64,000 bases of DNA from Rhodamnia argentea (GCF_020921035.1 NC_063160.1:15775095-15839094), one strand, 5' to 3'. Positions 11,343-23,576 are shown, numbered from the stretch's first letter. Notes: generated by a model from the letters alone, not told the origin. Program-made: numbers and translations.

Positions 11343-13488
11343 AAGTACAAGGAAATAATTGGTGTGGGGGAGGCCAAATTGTGGCAGAAAAAGCATAAGA
11401 GGACAAGAAAGAGACCCTCGTGCAATTTGCACTTTTCTCTATCGTACCCTCCCTCACTCAATCACAACCTTTTCCGTTTTTTTTTTTTTTTCCCAATTTT
11501 TATTTATTTTTTTTCTTTTTCTTTTTCTTCAAATTCAATTCATCACCAAATAAAATGAAGTCATTGGATAAACATGCATCCGTGTGCCTGGATGTTTCTC
11601 TCATCTCGCATTCTCAAAAGTATTTTAGGCTCACCGATTATTCAGAGTATTCCAAGCTCTTCGAATACTCTACTACCATTTCCCCACGAAGAATGCCCAA
11701 AAATATTTAATTTCGTGTTTGGAATATTTCGGTCGATTAATCTCCTTAAAAAGAAAAGCAGTAGGCATCGGTCTGTTGAAGTTGATGTCTCACATCGTTT
11801 TATAACGAGTCATATATGCTCTTTATATTCTTGTGATCTCTTTTTACCTATCTTTTTAAGTTTTTGGCTTGAATTTTCTAATCACATCACAAAAATTCTC
11901 GCATTCATCGTCGTATTTACAAGCTAATTAAATTTTTTAACACGTTCTTTTCGGAATTGATCTCTAGAGCTAAAACATCTCGTCTTCACTCTTCACTGTC
12001 ATTATTAAGGAAAGAAATAGACATGTCGAGTTTGTAAAAGGTCAGCATTGACAGAGCCAAATGTCTTTCCAAGAATTTTTACTATTTCGCTCTACTGTCG
12101 GTGAACGTGCAAAAGTGCAGTTTTTCCCCGTTCCTTGATGAGCGGGTAAGCACAGGCGACTTAAATTTGTCTCGGGTAGAGAGATTTATTTATCCCCCAT
12201 CCTAATGACCAATCACGGAACACCAATTTCGTAGAATCTTCTTCTAAAAATGGTTAACTCTTAACAACACGGGATCCATAAACGGTCCGGCGAACGGAGA
12301 ACGCGATTTCTCGAGACACATTCGAAACGATAATTCTCGCTTTCTCTTCTCTCATCATGTTGGAGACTCCAGCATGTTTTACGGACCTAGCTATCCAAAT
12401 CTGCTAGAGCAAGAACTAATTAAAACATGCCATGCTCAAGTTTTTTTTCTTTTTTCTATGTGTTTTGGGTATTTTCTATCTATAAATTAATCAATTTATC
12501 TTCTTCTTTTTTTGGCTGAATCTTATCATTATGAGAAAGAGATAGATAGAGATGAAGAGATGGGACACAACTAGGTGATGATTGATTTTGAGTTGCACGT
12601 GTGGGGGAGGCTATCCACGTTCGTGTGTTTGTATTCAGTGAGATTGATTGGTGCATTGATTCTTTTGTTGCTTTTCTGCCTTCGTCCCCCTGGATATTTC
12701 TCCTTTCCCATCCTCACCACCACATTCAATTTCCTCATCCACCATTCCAGCCCAGCAGCACTCCCCACAGATTCAAAATTAGAGAAAATCCTACATAGGA
12801 ATGGCACGAAAGCATCCCATTAAAAGTAAGGTTCGTTAGATTCGGGGTTTCGATGATTTATATATGGATCGAAAATTGCATCAAGAGCTCGTTTCTTAAC
12901 TTGACATCCGTATGTAATTAATCTTCTTTGTAGCTGAATTTTCTAACAAGGGTTTGGAAGATGGCATGTGATAACTTTCTTGTTTATCTCAAACATTGCA
13001 AGGTATTTTTTTCGGTTAAAAATTCTTACATGGTACGCAATATTTATTACGTAGTTCATCATCATCAATATTTATATAGATGGCTATAATTGTCCATAGG
13101 GTCTGTTTGTTCAATTTAAAAACAAGTAAAAATTATGTTTTTTTTTTTTTTTTGCATATTCATTTCAACTTATTGTTAATCACACTTTAGTAAATTATGA
13201 AAAATTGAGTTCGGAAAAACAGAAGAAAGGACGTGATCGCTCGTCAGTGGTCTCTGCAAAATTGCACGAGAGGAGTTACGACAGCCTTCAACACTGCAAA
13301 TGTGGCAGAGACGTAGTCACGTGTGGCTGGTCCATACCCTTCTGCTCAGTGTCTGGACGTACCCTCTCATGACTTCCAGTTAAAGAACTCATTCCCATCA
13401 GACTTGTCAGATTATTATTAAACGACTATATAAATATTGACATAATGATTATATTTTAAAGATTAAATTACTTAGTATTCGAGGACTC
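10031..13488. other. Gene-poor stretch with simple repeats
   Basis: Contains poly-T and GA microsatellites (about 11145-11160 and 11310-11337). The longest ORF is 10143-10535 (-), 130 codons, ending near KVVRRDW; I do not recognise it and it begins in low-complexity lysine-rich sequence. A further ORF at 10696-11070 (-) is also unassigned. No exon chain, RNA gene or element end could be supported. Confidence 0.35.
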
Positions 13489-13493
13489 TTAAG

Positions 13494-14357
13494 GGGTGCG
13501 TGATAACACTTTTGGAAGAAAATTTCTGCCCCAGAAGTACTTTTGAAGCATAAATCCATTTGGTAAAAATTTTTACTTTTGAAAAAAAATTTCACTTCCG
13601 AAGTAAATTTTTACTTCTGAAGTTTTTTTTTTCCCAATTGAGAAGTTAAAAACAAATAACTTTTCCAATTTAGAAAGTACTTCTCGCCTTACTCACTTTT
13701 TATTACGTCCCCATCCTCTTTTCGATCATATCTACCTCCGCTAACTTCCGCCGCCGCTAACCTCCGCCGCCGCAGACCGTCTCCGGCCGTCGCCAACCTC
13801 CACCGGCCGCCGCTCAAGACCACCGCCATCCGTTGACTATCGCTTGCCCTCGCCCACCGCAAATCTCCGTCGGCCGCCACCCGCCGACTACACCCGGTAG
13901 CCAACCATTGCCGACCTTCACCGACCGCCGTCCATTGCTGATCACGACCGCCAATCGCCGACCACCGCCCACCGCCAACTTTCGCCGGCCGCAATCCCCG
14001 CCAACCGTCACCCCCGCAGCCCAACCAACGACCATCGCGTCAGTTGCCGCCACCTAGTCGCTGTCTCCGACGGCTAGAGTAAAAAATAAATAATAAAATT
14101 ATTTTTAAATAAATTTAAAAAGTTCAAAAGAAAGTAGAAATTTTTTGATTGCCGACAATAATTTTTTATAGAATATTTTGTGTTAATAATATTTCAAAAG
14201 TAGAAATTTTCACCCGCCACCAAACGAATTTCTCTGATAAGAAATAACTTCCGGAGTAGAAGTAGAAAAATCAACTTCTGCTTTTGAGAAGAAGTGGAAA
14301 AAATCAACTTTTGGCCAGAAATTGATTTATGAAGTAGAAGTATTACCATGTGCGCCC
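13494..14357. mobile_element. TTAAG-flanked TIR element with GC-rich core
   Basis: The left end GGGTGCGTGATAACACTT pairs with the right end read inverted, GGGCGCACATGGTAATACTT, and both sides are flanked by TTAAG (13489-13493, 14358-14362). Sub-terminal sequence is full of ACTTCTGAAG/ACTTCCGAAG motifs in both orientations. The core 13735-14055 is a C-rich run of CCGCC/ACCG repeats giving an open frame on both strands, which I treat as composition, not a gene. Superfamily (PIF/Harbinger or hAT) is not settled. Confidence 0.6.
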
Positions 14358-14454
14358 TTAAGGAAACGAAGTTCACTGATATTATGTGTTGCTTTGTTAA
14401 ATTAGATTTCTTTTTATTAAGGTTAATGACGCTTCTGTTTTGTGTTTTTGCATG

Positions 14455-14640
14455 CGATGGGTGATAGAGAGTCCCGTATTGAAAATTTGGTGTGATATGG
14501 AGTATGTACATTCTACTTGGGCCTAACTCATTAAGTTAAATTTTTTAGTGAAGCTGATTCGACTTGACATGCTAATGATACCGAGTTCAAACTTTCTTTT
14601 GATGACTCCCTAGGCTGATGTATCAAACTCATATGTGTCT
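14455..14640. mobile_element. Possible LTR relic of the TRIM type seen at 53.8 kb
   Basis: Contains GAGAGTCCCGTATTG and GGCCTAACTCATTAAG with spacing like the repeat at 53768-53990. It is short, diverged and without a partner repeat, so only a fossil fragment is proposed. Confidence 0.3.
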
Positions 14641-15171
14641 CGAAAGTAACTATCCATTTCCTTGCTGCTAACTTCAAGTGTACATGACAGCTTCTTTCTT
14701 TCGGAGAGGTGAAGGAGTTCGATTAGGCCCGATTTCACATGGAAGTCAATATGGATCCAACTGTGCCCAGAGAAAACAATTTGCAGCATTTCCCGCTTTC
14801 AGCTTGGGAGAACAGTTGGAAGCGACTATCGAGATAGTGTATCTCCTTATGCATTACTGGAGGAGTACCATTCTCGTTATAAAATGTTCAGTTCGAGCCG
14901 TAACTTTGGTCCGCCTAAATTTGTGGGGATGGATCCCTAAGGGAACTTCAAGACGGCCGAACTAGTCATTGCAGCACCACGAATGTGTTAACCGCAGAGC
15001 ATTTACTAAAATGGATTGGTCCGGGCAATGGAGGGCATGTGCTACGAGTCTTGGTTTGCTAAACGTGATGAGTTAGGGGTTTTTTTCCCATGATGCATCG
15101 AGTCCTCTAGTCAGCAATTAAGGCTCTATGGCAAAGGGTTGCGATAGAACAAACTTTATACATTCCCGTCG
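14641..15171. other. Intergenic stretch with an unassigned ORF
   Basis: An ORF at 14678-14965 (+, 95 codons) has no recognisable motif and no supporting splice structure. Nothing else could be supported. Confidence 0.3.
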
Positions 15172-15177
15172 GAGCGT

Positions 15178-15351
15178 TTTTTTTTTTTTTTTTAAACTAG
15201 TTCGAAGTGGAAGAGCGTGAAAGACAGGCTTCGGTACACAGTAAATCCCAAAGAGCAAAAGGGGGGAAGAAATCCGATTATGAGGTAATGCTATTTTTCT
15301 ATGAGTTTTAGCTGCCCAATCCGCATCTAAGTTGGCTTTTCTTGACACATC
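15178..15351 (-). mobile_element. Very short 5'-truncated LINE insertion with poly(A) tail
   Basis: On the minus strand this 174-base piece encodes KANLDADWAAKTHRKIALP and then SSPLLL, resembling the C-terminal end of the RNase H domain of plant LINE ORF2 (ADW-AK...LP...PP-L-L). It is followed by a stretch ending in about 16 A residues and is flanked by GAGCGT at 15172-15177 and 15352-15357. Truncation, poly(A) and short duplication are what target-primed reverse transcription leaves. Confidence 0.65.
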
Positions 15352-15357
15352 GAGCGT

Positions 15358-16767
15358 GTTGGTCGAATAGGATTCTTACCTTCCAAACGCGCCTATAATG
15401 ACGCGACTTATCACACTCATTTAAAAAAAAAAAACATAACATTAAGCGTACACATAAATGAGTAGTCCATACCTTTTACTTACTTTATCACAATCCGACT
15501 GTACCAGAAAATGAAACCACACCAAAGACGACATCGTCGATCAACTATCACTTCTAACGACTCCTACAAACATTGCGCGAATCCGATAACTATATGTAAA
15601 CATTGGATTAAGGTAATAGTATCACCTTCCAATAATTGATAAGCGAGAGAGAGCAGAAACAATAATGGAGAGAATGGGGAAGAAAAACAAGATTGGAGAT
15701 TTGCTTCAAAAGATTTGGAAATGAATTATTATTAAACCACCCCAGCACACCAATGGAATTTTCAATTATTCTGCCCCAATCGTGTGCATATTCCAACCAA
15801 CATTTCTTTTTCCTCCTTTTTTTTTTTCTAATTTTTGTTGATTTGATTAAACTTTATTAATTTTTTTAAATTTTTTTTTGAAGTTGGGTGGTGTTTGGCT
15901 CCCACAGGTACTTGCCAAGCCCACCCCCACCCATGTGTGAAGGTCCCCATTACAGATAGTACCGATATGCCCAATATGCTTTTGTCCTAGCCCTTGTTCC
16001 TTTCATCATTCCCTACTTTATACTATTAATAATTCCTATTCAGTTCCGATTTCTTTCTTTCTTTCTCAATTTAGTCCTCATTTTAGGGAAACTTCATTGT
16101 GGAAAGAGAGGGGGTGCCATGGCCATGTGATTCGGTTGACTGTTTTGCCATAAGGGGATTGCCCTTCAAATTTTCAGAAAAAAAGAAGAAGAAGAGGGTT
16201 TTGAGCTCTCCCCTCCCTTTGTTGTGGTAGGGCAGGACACATTTTTGTGGTCGAAACAAACGAGTCCCGGCTCGGAAAGTAGTGTCCGAATTCTTGCATG
16301 TTACCCCCTCCCCTCGTGGGGGAATGTCGCGATCGTCGCTTTGGTACGACCCATTACTTGACAAGTACCGGTCTGTTCGTAAGGCCCGGCCATTAGTTCG
16401 GTACGGCTAAAATGCGCAACCGAAAGCGACCTTGGCCAATTTTTGCAATGTTATTGCGACGAATGCGCTCACACGCATGATGTCCTTGCTCTCTCCTTCG
16501 TGTTCAAGATGACGCCGTGAGGGAATCGAACCACGTGAATCCGTGTTTCGATTTTTGAAAATTAGGGTGGATAAATGTAATGCTATTTCGGAATAGCAAA
16601 AAAGAAGGACGAGGAGCAAAAAGATGCATGTCCATCTGGTCGCCCCATTTCTCGATTCGAAGATCTTAATGCCTGGCAGTTCTGATCGAGGCCTTCACAG
16701 CGGGGACCGAAGATCTGAACAACTCTGACCCTTCCTCTTTTGTCATGTTAAGCCGCTTCATTCTAAT
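15358..16767. other. Intergenic stretch, nothing firmly recognised
   Basis: AT-rich with short ORFs only. An ORF at 16407-16619 (-, 70 codons) looks peptide-like near its end but matches no family I know. A GTTCGATTCC string near 16520 (-) was tested as a tRNA T-arm and failed. Confidence 0.3.
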
Positions 16768-17334
16768 GTGTTGTTTTGCTACATTGAATTTCCACAGACG
16801 ACCGTTTGTGTACATTTGGTAAGGTTGTGCCATACCTTTTTCGGAGTTGGAAGGTCTAATCTTACCGATGATATTGCCGCCGTCCTTGTATCTCCGATTT
16901 TTACCTTTGTTTCTAAAAGAATATGTTTCAATATGACATCGATCGTCATGGTATTTAGTGAGATGACTCGTGAAATTGCACGTATCGTGGTCGAAGAAGT
17001 GATGGTTTGGTTTCTTAGTTTGGCAAAGTCCAATAAAGTGTCTCTAGTTAGTTCATCTGAACTGAACAGTCCTTTTCCACAAGGCAAGATGAGTAATAAC
17101 AAAGTTCCCGTTGATGCACAAATGATCAGCACTCCGTCATTCACGGCGCTTGCGCAAGATTTGTCCGTGTTATATGGCATGTCAACATCAAGCAAGTTGT
17201 TGATATTGATACCGATATTTGTGTTTGGACATGCAACGCATATGTATATTGCATGGAAACAAGTCACGGATAATAGACGGTATCGTTTCGTATTGTCTTT
17301 TTCTATTCCATTGCCTCCTGAAAAATGCTGCTAA
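16768..17334 (+). other. Unassigned long ORF with a near-complete antisense ORF
   Basis: The plus frame is open for 188 codons and the minus strand is open for 162 codons over 16779-17267. Base composition is more even than in the surrounding AT-rich DNA, which suggests former coding sequence. The plus product has hydrophobic stretches (for example LILIPIFVFGHATHMYIAW) but no motif I can name. It could be an exon of a decayed gene or part of a transposon; which strand was coding is not clear. Confidence 0.3.
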
Positions 17335-17730
17335 AATGAAGCTAAAATCCATCATATTCGAACATTATGTGTCGTTCCAATGAAGTGAGCTATGAAGCAT
17401 AATTTGTATCAAGGCAACTGCATGCGTGCTGCTCATTAATGTGCGTACAGAATCTGCAGCAACATCCTCCTCCATTTTAAGACAACTTGCCGTAGAAAAC
17501 CGCCGAAAGCTCAAAGAGGACAGAGACCAGAAAGCTTCGATTGAGGAAGAAAAGAAACAGGTTGAGACAATGGGAGTGAAGGAAGCTGAAGGGGAGGCTA
17601 GGGCTTGGGAGCTACCACCATGAGGGGCAGAGGGGAATTCTTCCATAAAGGAGAGCTTTCCTAGAATCAATTGGAATTCGGTTCTAGACCTTTAGCTCGC
17701 GCGTATATATAACTCGAGACATTAATTAAA
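17335..17730 (+). other. Short ORF region, unassigned
   Basis: An ORF at 17426-17623 (65 codons) is rich in E, K and R with a short coiled-coil-like stretch ENRRKLKEDRDQKASIEEEK. No start context, splice partner or homologue could be named; it may be chance or a decayed exon related to the ORF just upstream. Confidence 0.25.
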
Positions 17731-17738
17731 AAGTTTAA

Positions 17739-18364
17739 TGGTCTGCTTGTTTCACGAAAAATGTGATATTTTTGAAAAATGACTATATTTTTCAGCATTT
17801 GATTAAAATCTGAAAATGCACAAGGAAATATTTTTCGGAGTTTGGTATAAAAAACCCGATTTGGTTTTCCCCCCAGAGAATCATTTTAATAATTATTTTT
17901 ATTTATGCTTTTTCTTTTATTTTTAAAAATCCAAAATTTTTATTTTTTTATTTTTTATGTTTTTTTTTTTTTTTTCTATTCCCATTTTCTATTGGTCACC
18001 GGCCACGGCAATTGACCGCAGGCGAACTCAAGCATCACTAGGCTGGCGAGGCTTGGCCTCGCTCGAGGCGGGTCGTCGATCGTGGCCATGTAGATAAATT
18101 TTTTTAAAAAAAATAAAAAAAAATTACAATTTAAAAAAAAAATAATTAAAAAGAAAGGAAATGTGAAAGAAAGGAAGAAGGAAAGATGAGGAAAATGTTT
18201 TCCTCTTCTCAAAAAGAGAAAAATACTTTCCCCACTTTTGAAGGAATTTTTTTTCCATGGATGGAAAATGTTTCCCTTGACTAGTTTATTTTCCACAAAC
18301 CGAACGCTGGAAAATTCGAAGAACGTTTTCTTGGAAGTTAATTTCTGCGAAACAAACAGAAAGT
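17739..18364. mobile_element. hAT-like non-autonomous element with 8-base target duplication
   Basis: Flanked by AAGTTTAA at 17731-17738 and 18365-18372. Inner ends are inverted: TCTGCTTGTTTCACGAAAAA on the left against TCTGTTTGTTTCGCAGAAAT. Sub-terminal AAAATATTTTTC motifs repeat in both arms and a GC-rich patch lies at 17997-18090. An eight-base duplication fits hAT. Related fragments occur at about 32335-32470 and 39655-39795. No coding capacity. Confidence 0.7.
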
Positions 18365-18372
18365 AAGTTTAA

Positions 18373-20100
18373 CGTGCGAGGACATGGTTTTTTGCAATTT
18401 AATCCTTACCATTGTCCTCGCCCTTGGAAAAAATACATCACCCCAATTTCTAATAAGCGTGAAAATTAGAATCTGAATCTTTGAGGTATGTTTATGTTTC
18501 TCAAGTCTCCATGGCCCTAGATTACTTTCCACGCTTCAGTGCCGTCATTACCGACCAACGGATGCGCCGACATCATCTGTTGTAAGAACAAGAAATTTCT
18601 TACTCAAAGTTGTGTACAGAACATCAGATCCTAAAGCCCGTGGTACGTACGTATCACGGGCACACAAGTCGAACCCTATTAAACAGAATCATGCAACCAT
18701 CTTTCTTTTTCTTTTTTATGGACATCTGTAATGCTGAATGCACCAGTAACGTGCGACCCATTATCAAGAATTGTTGATAGATGATTGAAAACCCAGTTAG
18801 GATTCCTATCCTATCGTGCCTCTTTTCAGCCATAGAGCTTTAAGGTTCTATGGTTTAGTAGGTGAAAGAACAGGTGCAGATTCTGATGTTTTCGTATGTT
18901 ATTCGTCTTCCCCAGCAACATGGCGACACTTGGACCGAGCCTCGTGCGCTAAATCCAATCATGCATGTCATTATTGTGTAATATCCCCGTCGTCACCATC
19001 TATCTCGAGATCGCCTGCACGTGTTTGGATGCCTCCTACTCTACCTGCGCACATGCTGGACAATAATGCCTAATCGTCTTTATGTGCTGAAACTTGGGAT
19101 CAAATCAAACTAATGTCCGACCGAACCCCAAACCCAAGAATCTCCAAAGACTCTTTGACACAATGGATCATACATGCTACCTCTTATCCGAAGGGTGATA
19201 TCCTTAGATGCTAGGGTTAATTCGTTAGCTAGCCGATCACGCGTATCGGTTATCGGTTTATGAGACTAACAAAAAACCTACAAAGCATTAGAAATCGCAA
19301 CATCCATTCTAAAAAAAATAACACAAGCAAATAATCCACACAAACATAACATAATAATAAAATTAAACAGCATTAAAAGAACGCAGAGGAAATTTGTTAT
19401 CGAAGTTCATCTTAACTTGGGCTACATTTCCGCATAGAGGCGTCCTGTAAATCCACTAGATTTTGCAGAAAGTAGGAATACAATGGTAATTTTCTCTGAG
19501 CTTCGGAAAGGACGTCACATTGAGAGTGCTCAGGACACTTAATCAAGTATATGAAACATTTTGTTTGGTATTGGTCAAGCAAATTAAGAGATTGATTGCG
19601 TTCTCCAATCTCCTAATTTTGTTCTTGGTCAGTTGAAGAACAGTCTACAGCCCAATAACATTGCGATCAAGAATTACTGGGGAAGGAGCTGGATTCAACG
19701 GAAGCCCATGATGACTAGCCCATGATCCATGCCTTGTTGAACAAGAGCAATAGCCGTTGAGTATGACGACCGCTGCTTTTAAAATTTTGTTAATGGAAGT
19801 TGTGTGCCTTCACAACGAGAGATCAGGAGGAGAGAGTTCTCTCCCTCTTCTTTGGAGAGCTCGCCGCCTCGGCATGATGTCTGTTTTCAGCGCTCCAATT
19901 TCCTTTTTCCGCCATGTTCATAGCCCATCTTTCCTCATCTTTGACCGCTGCCGATTCCACCTTTTACCTTGCAAACATTTCTAACATGATCCTCTTTACC
20001 CATGTTGCCTTTTTCTTTTTCATAATCGATGTCATTTCCTCATCCAATTCTATCGTATATGTTCAGTAAATGGTCTCTATAGCTTTTCCTCTGAACTCTG
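18373..20100. other. Intergenic stretch with a near-perfect 26-base palindrome
   Basis: The palindrome at 18636-18661 has arms GCCCGTG/CACGGGC around GTACGTAC. ORFs at 18816-19073 and 19757-19984 are short and unassigned. No gene, RNA or element end could be supported. Confidence 0.35.
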
Positions 20101-21720
20101 TTTTTCTTGTTTTCCTTTAAATGGCTTGTGCCCAGGTCGAGTCCTGGAAGCAGGTCCCTGGTCGATGACAGGGGACTGTCTTAATCTGCAGAAGTGGGAG
20201 GCTCATATGAATATTGAGGATGTATGGTTTGATGAACAGGAAGTTTGGTTGCAGCTTCATGGTCTTGCTCACGACCAGGTGACTGAACATAATGCTGGAC
20301 AAATAGCTAGACTGGTGGGGAGAGTATTGGTGATGGAACCAGTGAATCTGAAATCTAGGATAGACCCGATTGTGCACATTGCCCTATCCTTGATTGATCT
20401 GATTACCTTATATTATAAGTAGACCAATGTACTCTTCATTAGAAAGAATACAGAAACTACGCAATTTTCTAGTCCGCATATTTCGCATATTTCTAGTCTT
20501 CATTTATTCCCTCATCTGATGTCCCTCCGGAGCCTCACCCCTATTTTGTTTCGACAATGTTACACCACTGTCGTGCCCTGAACCTGATCCTATATTTTTC
20601 CTAGTCCTCTATTCTTTGCATTCCCTCATCTGATTTCTGTTCTGGGCCTTCCCCTACTTGTTAGAACAACGTCACACTACGTTTATGCTCTGAACCTGAT
20701 ACCACACCTTCCAAGCTAACCAATCCTTGCAATCCCTCATTGATTTACCTGTTGAGCTCACTCTACATATCTCCAGACTGACATTTCACAGCTTTCTTCT
20801 GTATCTAATCCCCTTTCTTCCTGACGCGCCTATTCCATTTATTCATTTATTTTTCCAGGATGCTATCGAAGGTGACAAGGAGGGTGCAGAGGAGGGGAAC
20901 AAAGTGGAATTTACTAAAGAAGAGGAGGGCGTGTAGCTTCTATGGGTGGAAATGAGAATGGCTGGCGATGCTTTAGTTCCACTCGGCAATGATGGAACTG
21001 TCTTTGAAGAGGAAGGCCAGTCAGGATGCTGGAGGGTGGTATGGCAGTTAAAAAAGTAAGGAAAGAGATTATCGATGTATTGCCAGGGTTGGGGAGAGAG
21101 TTTGAAGAAAATCAAAATGAGAGGCAGGAAGAAAGTTGGAGCTCGAGCTAGCGAGGGAGGTACAACTTGAGAGGGAGATGGATGTGTTAAGGAATGTAAT
21201 GTACTGGATGAGCACTCTTTTGTCAATGGCAGTGGTGGCTGACCAGAACTAGCCACCAAGTCATTATGATTCTTTTGAGTTGGGACTGTCAAGGGTGACG
21301 GTTCGAGAGCTAAAATGCCTTCAGACAAGCCCCTGCTTCATCTTTGTAATGGGGACAAAAAATAAACGAGAAAAGCTGGAAAGTTTTATGCGACAGTTGC
21401 AGATGGACACTGCAGATCTTTCAAGGGGACCTATCCCCGTGGTGGAAGCGGAGTGCTGCAGTTGTTTCTTTTGATGTTGTTTCAAGCAACTATCTGATAA
21501 CAACAACGATTCATCGTGAACCTGGAGGGTCCATTTCTGTTTCCTGGTGGTATTCGTATTCGAGTCCTGGAATTGTCTACTAGACAGCAAGTCGTCTAGC
21601 ATGAGTTCCAGGGGATGGCAGATTTGCAGCATTGTCCCTGGCTCTGCATTGGGTATTCTGGTGATAATCCGTTCAGATATTGAGGAGCATCAAGGAAGGT
21701 TGAAGGCTAGGAGGAACTTG
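20101..21720 (+). mobile_element. Decayed LINE with ORF1 (DUF4283-like) and start of ORF2
   Basis: The frame at 20126-20422 reads GRVLEAGPWSMTGDCLNLQK and then VWLQLHGLAHDQVTEHNAGQ and IARLVGRVLVMEPVNLKSR, the pattern of the DUF4283 RNA-binding region of plant L1-type LINEs. The frame at 21280-21400 reads VTVRELKCLQ...FIFVMGTKNKREKLESFMRQL, the beginning of the AP-endonuclease part of ORF2. Between them the usual acidic and zinc-knuckle region is poorly preserved. Reverse transcriptase is missing, so the copy is truncated after the endonuclease start and has many frame breaks. Both ends are unresolved. Confidence 0.7.
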
Positions 21721-21879
21721 AATGGGGTTTAATGAAATGCTCCTGGAGACACAGGACTGGTAGGTCTTCTGGCTTTAATGGCCAGAGATTCACTTGACGG
21801 TAACAACAGAGGACTTGGAATTTGAGCAGATGTGGGCAACAGCAATCGAGAAGGCCTGGAATGACTCGAGTGAGGGAGG

Positions 21880-22425
21880 AGGGCCTAGGATGCGTTTGGG
21901 AATACATTCCTAAAGTCCTTAAAAGGTCCTCAGGGCAAATGTTAAAAGTGCTTGGTGAACAATTTTGGGGGCCCATTGGAAAAGTGCGTTACATTTATAA
22001 AGTCCACCGAAGGCCTTTACCAGCACTGGGCATTCGGCATTTTCGAAAATTCATGACGAAGCCCACAATCAATTAAATTTTTCATGTCAATTTTTCCCTC
22101 GCTTTGAGGCCTGGGGGTCGCGCGACTCCTCGCCGGGGTTGCACGACCGCAGCGAGTGGTCACCTTGGGTCATGTGGCCTCGGCAATGGCCATGACCGGA
22201 CCTTCCAGTTTCCCTTGTGTTGTGTCGTGTTGCAAGCTTTTTTTTTTTCCCCCTTTTTTCTTAAATCAAAATCCTTTATGCAAATAATTTTTTAGTTCAT
22301 TTTCAAGTCTTAGCTAAATACCTTACAATATTATTTTTAAAAAAATCACTTTCCATAGAACATATTCCAGAAATGTTGAATTTTTCCCAAAATAAATGGA
22401 ACCTTAAATGCACGTTATTTTATTT
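21880..22425. mobile_element. Possible TIR-type element with GC-rich core
   Basis: Starts near GGATGCGTTTGGGAATACAT, a common plant TIR-element opening, contains a GC-rich patch (22105-22200) and AT-rich flanks, and ends near GGAACCTTAAATGCACG. The arms do not pair convincingly, so the assignment is weak. Confidence 0.3.
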
Positions 22426-22615
22426 AATAGGCTTTCTTCGTCTTTGGTAAAGAAATGTTCAAATTACACAAGAATTTAACCCGGGAAAAGACGCAGTTTA
22501 TCACATAAAAAAAAAAAAAATGAAAACTCCAGTCTCAGTATGATAAAAAGAGAAAAAGAAAAGAAAATACACGCTTGATCGTCGTAGAATTTCCTCATTT
22601 TCTGCTGTTTATTCT

Positions 22616-23576
22616 TCATTTATCTTCGGAGAAGAAGTGGTTGATGGTGGGCATGATCTCCGGCGGGCGAGTGCGGAGGAACTTGCGGAGGCCATGTTGA
22701 GAGTATCTCTCTCCTTCTTCGCCATTGTCTAGCACCGCCGTCCTCCGATGATGCTTGTTGATCCTATGCGCAAACGAATTCGACGAATTTCATCATGATC
22801 GCCGATAACTCGAATTCTATTACTACGAACCGACTCTTTTTAGGACAATATTTGTTAGCAAAAGCATCCGAATGTCCAGATCACGACACATACCTAACAT
22901 CGGGGTTCGGAACAACGTTCCTCGTGAGCTGAAATACGCACAAACCGGTCACAAATGTCATCGCCGCCATCAATGGATACACCTAAATAACGCAAAGGCG
23001 GGGGAAAAATAAAGTTAGTCAATCCAAGATGTTAGAATTTGGCGCACAAACAACAACGAAGTGAAAAGTAAAAACGAGAAAAAAAAAATCGAGACACAAG
23101 ATATATCGTGATTTAACCTTAAACTATGGTTACATCCGACACATGATTCCGTTATAATTAACACTTTCCACCTCTTTGTTACATCACTAAATCACAATCG
23201 AAAGAGGTTATGTATAAGCAATAGGTGTTCATGGGGTCAAATCCAAACTACTAATAAAATGTGGGATGAAACTATAATTAAAAGCCCTCCAACGACAAGG
23301 GGCATTGCTCCCTACAATTCCCATCGGGAGAATATGAACCATACCCCAACAAGATGCAGCTCGCCATCACCTTCAAAACAAGACTTGTACAACATGACAC
23401 AAACATGAACTCGGTAAGGGTAATAGCTTGCTCGTGCCGGCAATACAGTTACATTCAAAGAAACAGTAAACCGGCATGGACCGCGCATCGACGTAAAAAG
23501 AGAAACCGTGAACTTACTCGAAACAAGCTAAACAAGATGAGCAACCTCGTACCTCTGGCTTCGCCCAACGTGCCAT
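22616..23576 (-). CDS. B12D / NADH-ubiquinone reductase MLRQ-like small protein
   Basis: Three exons on the minus strand, 23553-23576 (24 bases, MARWAKPE), 22894-22982 and 22616-22763, with GT-AG introns of 570 and 130 bases. They join in frame to an 86-residue protein, the usual length for B12D (about 85-90). Exon 2 encodes VYPLMAAMTFVTGLCVFQLT, a single membrane helix (about residues 10-28), followed by RNVVPNPDV. Exon 3 contains NGEEGERYSQHGLRKFLRTR and PPEIMPTINHFF, the conserved B12D tail. B12D proteins are mitochondrial inner-membrane proteins, linked in cereals to hypoxia and seed development (family knowledge). The RINKHHRR stretch replaces the more common R(V/I)TKE-R, otherwise the protein looks intact. 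Confidence 0.9.

Noticed and set aside
13689-14057. 111- and 74-codon ORFs on both strands
   Set aside because: Produced by CCGCC/ACCG repeat sequence inside the element 13494-14357.
16500-16540. Possible tRNA (GTTCGATTCC on the minus strand)
   Set aside because: The bases around it do not form a T-stem and no acceptor or anticodon arm is present.
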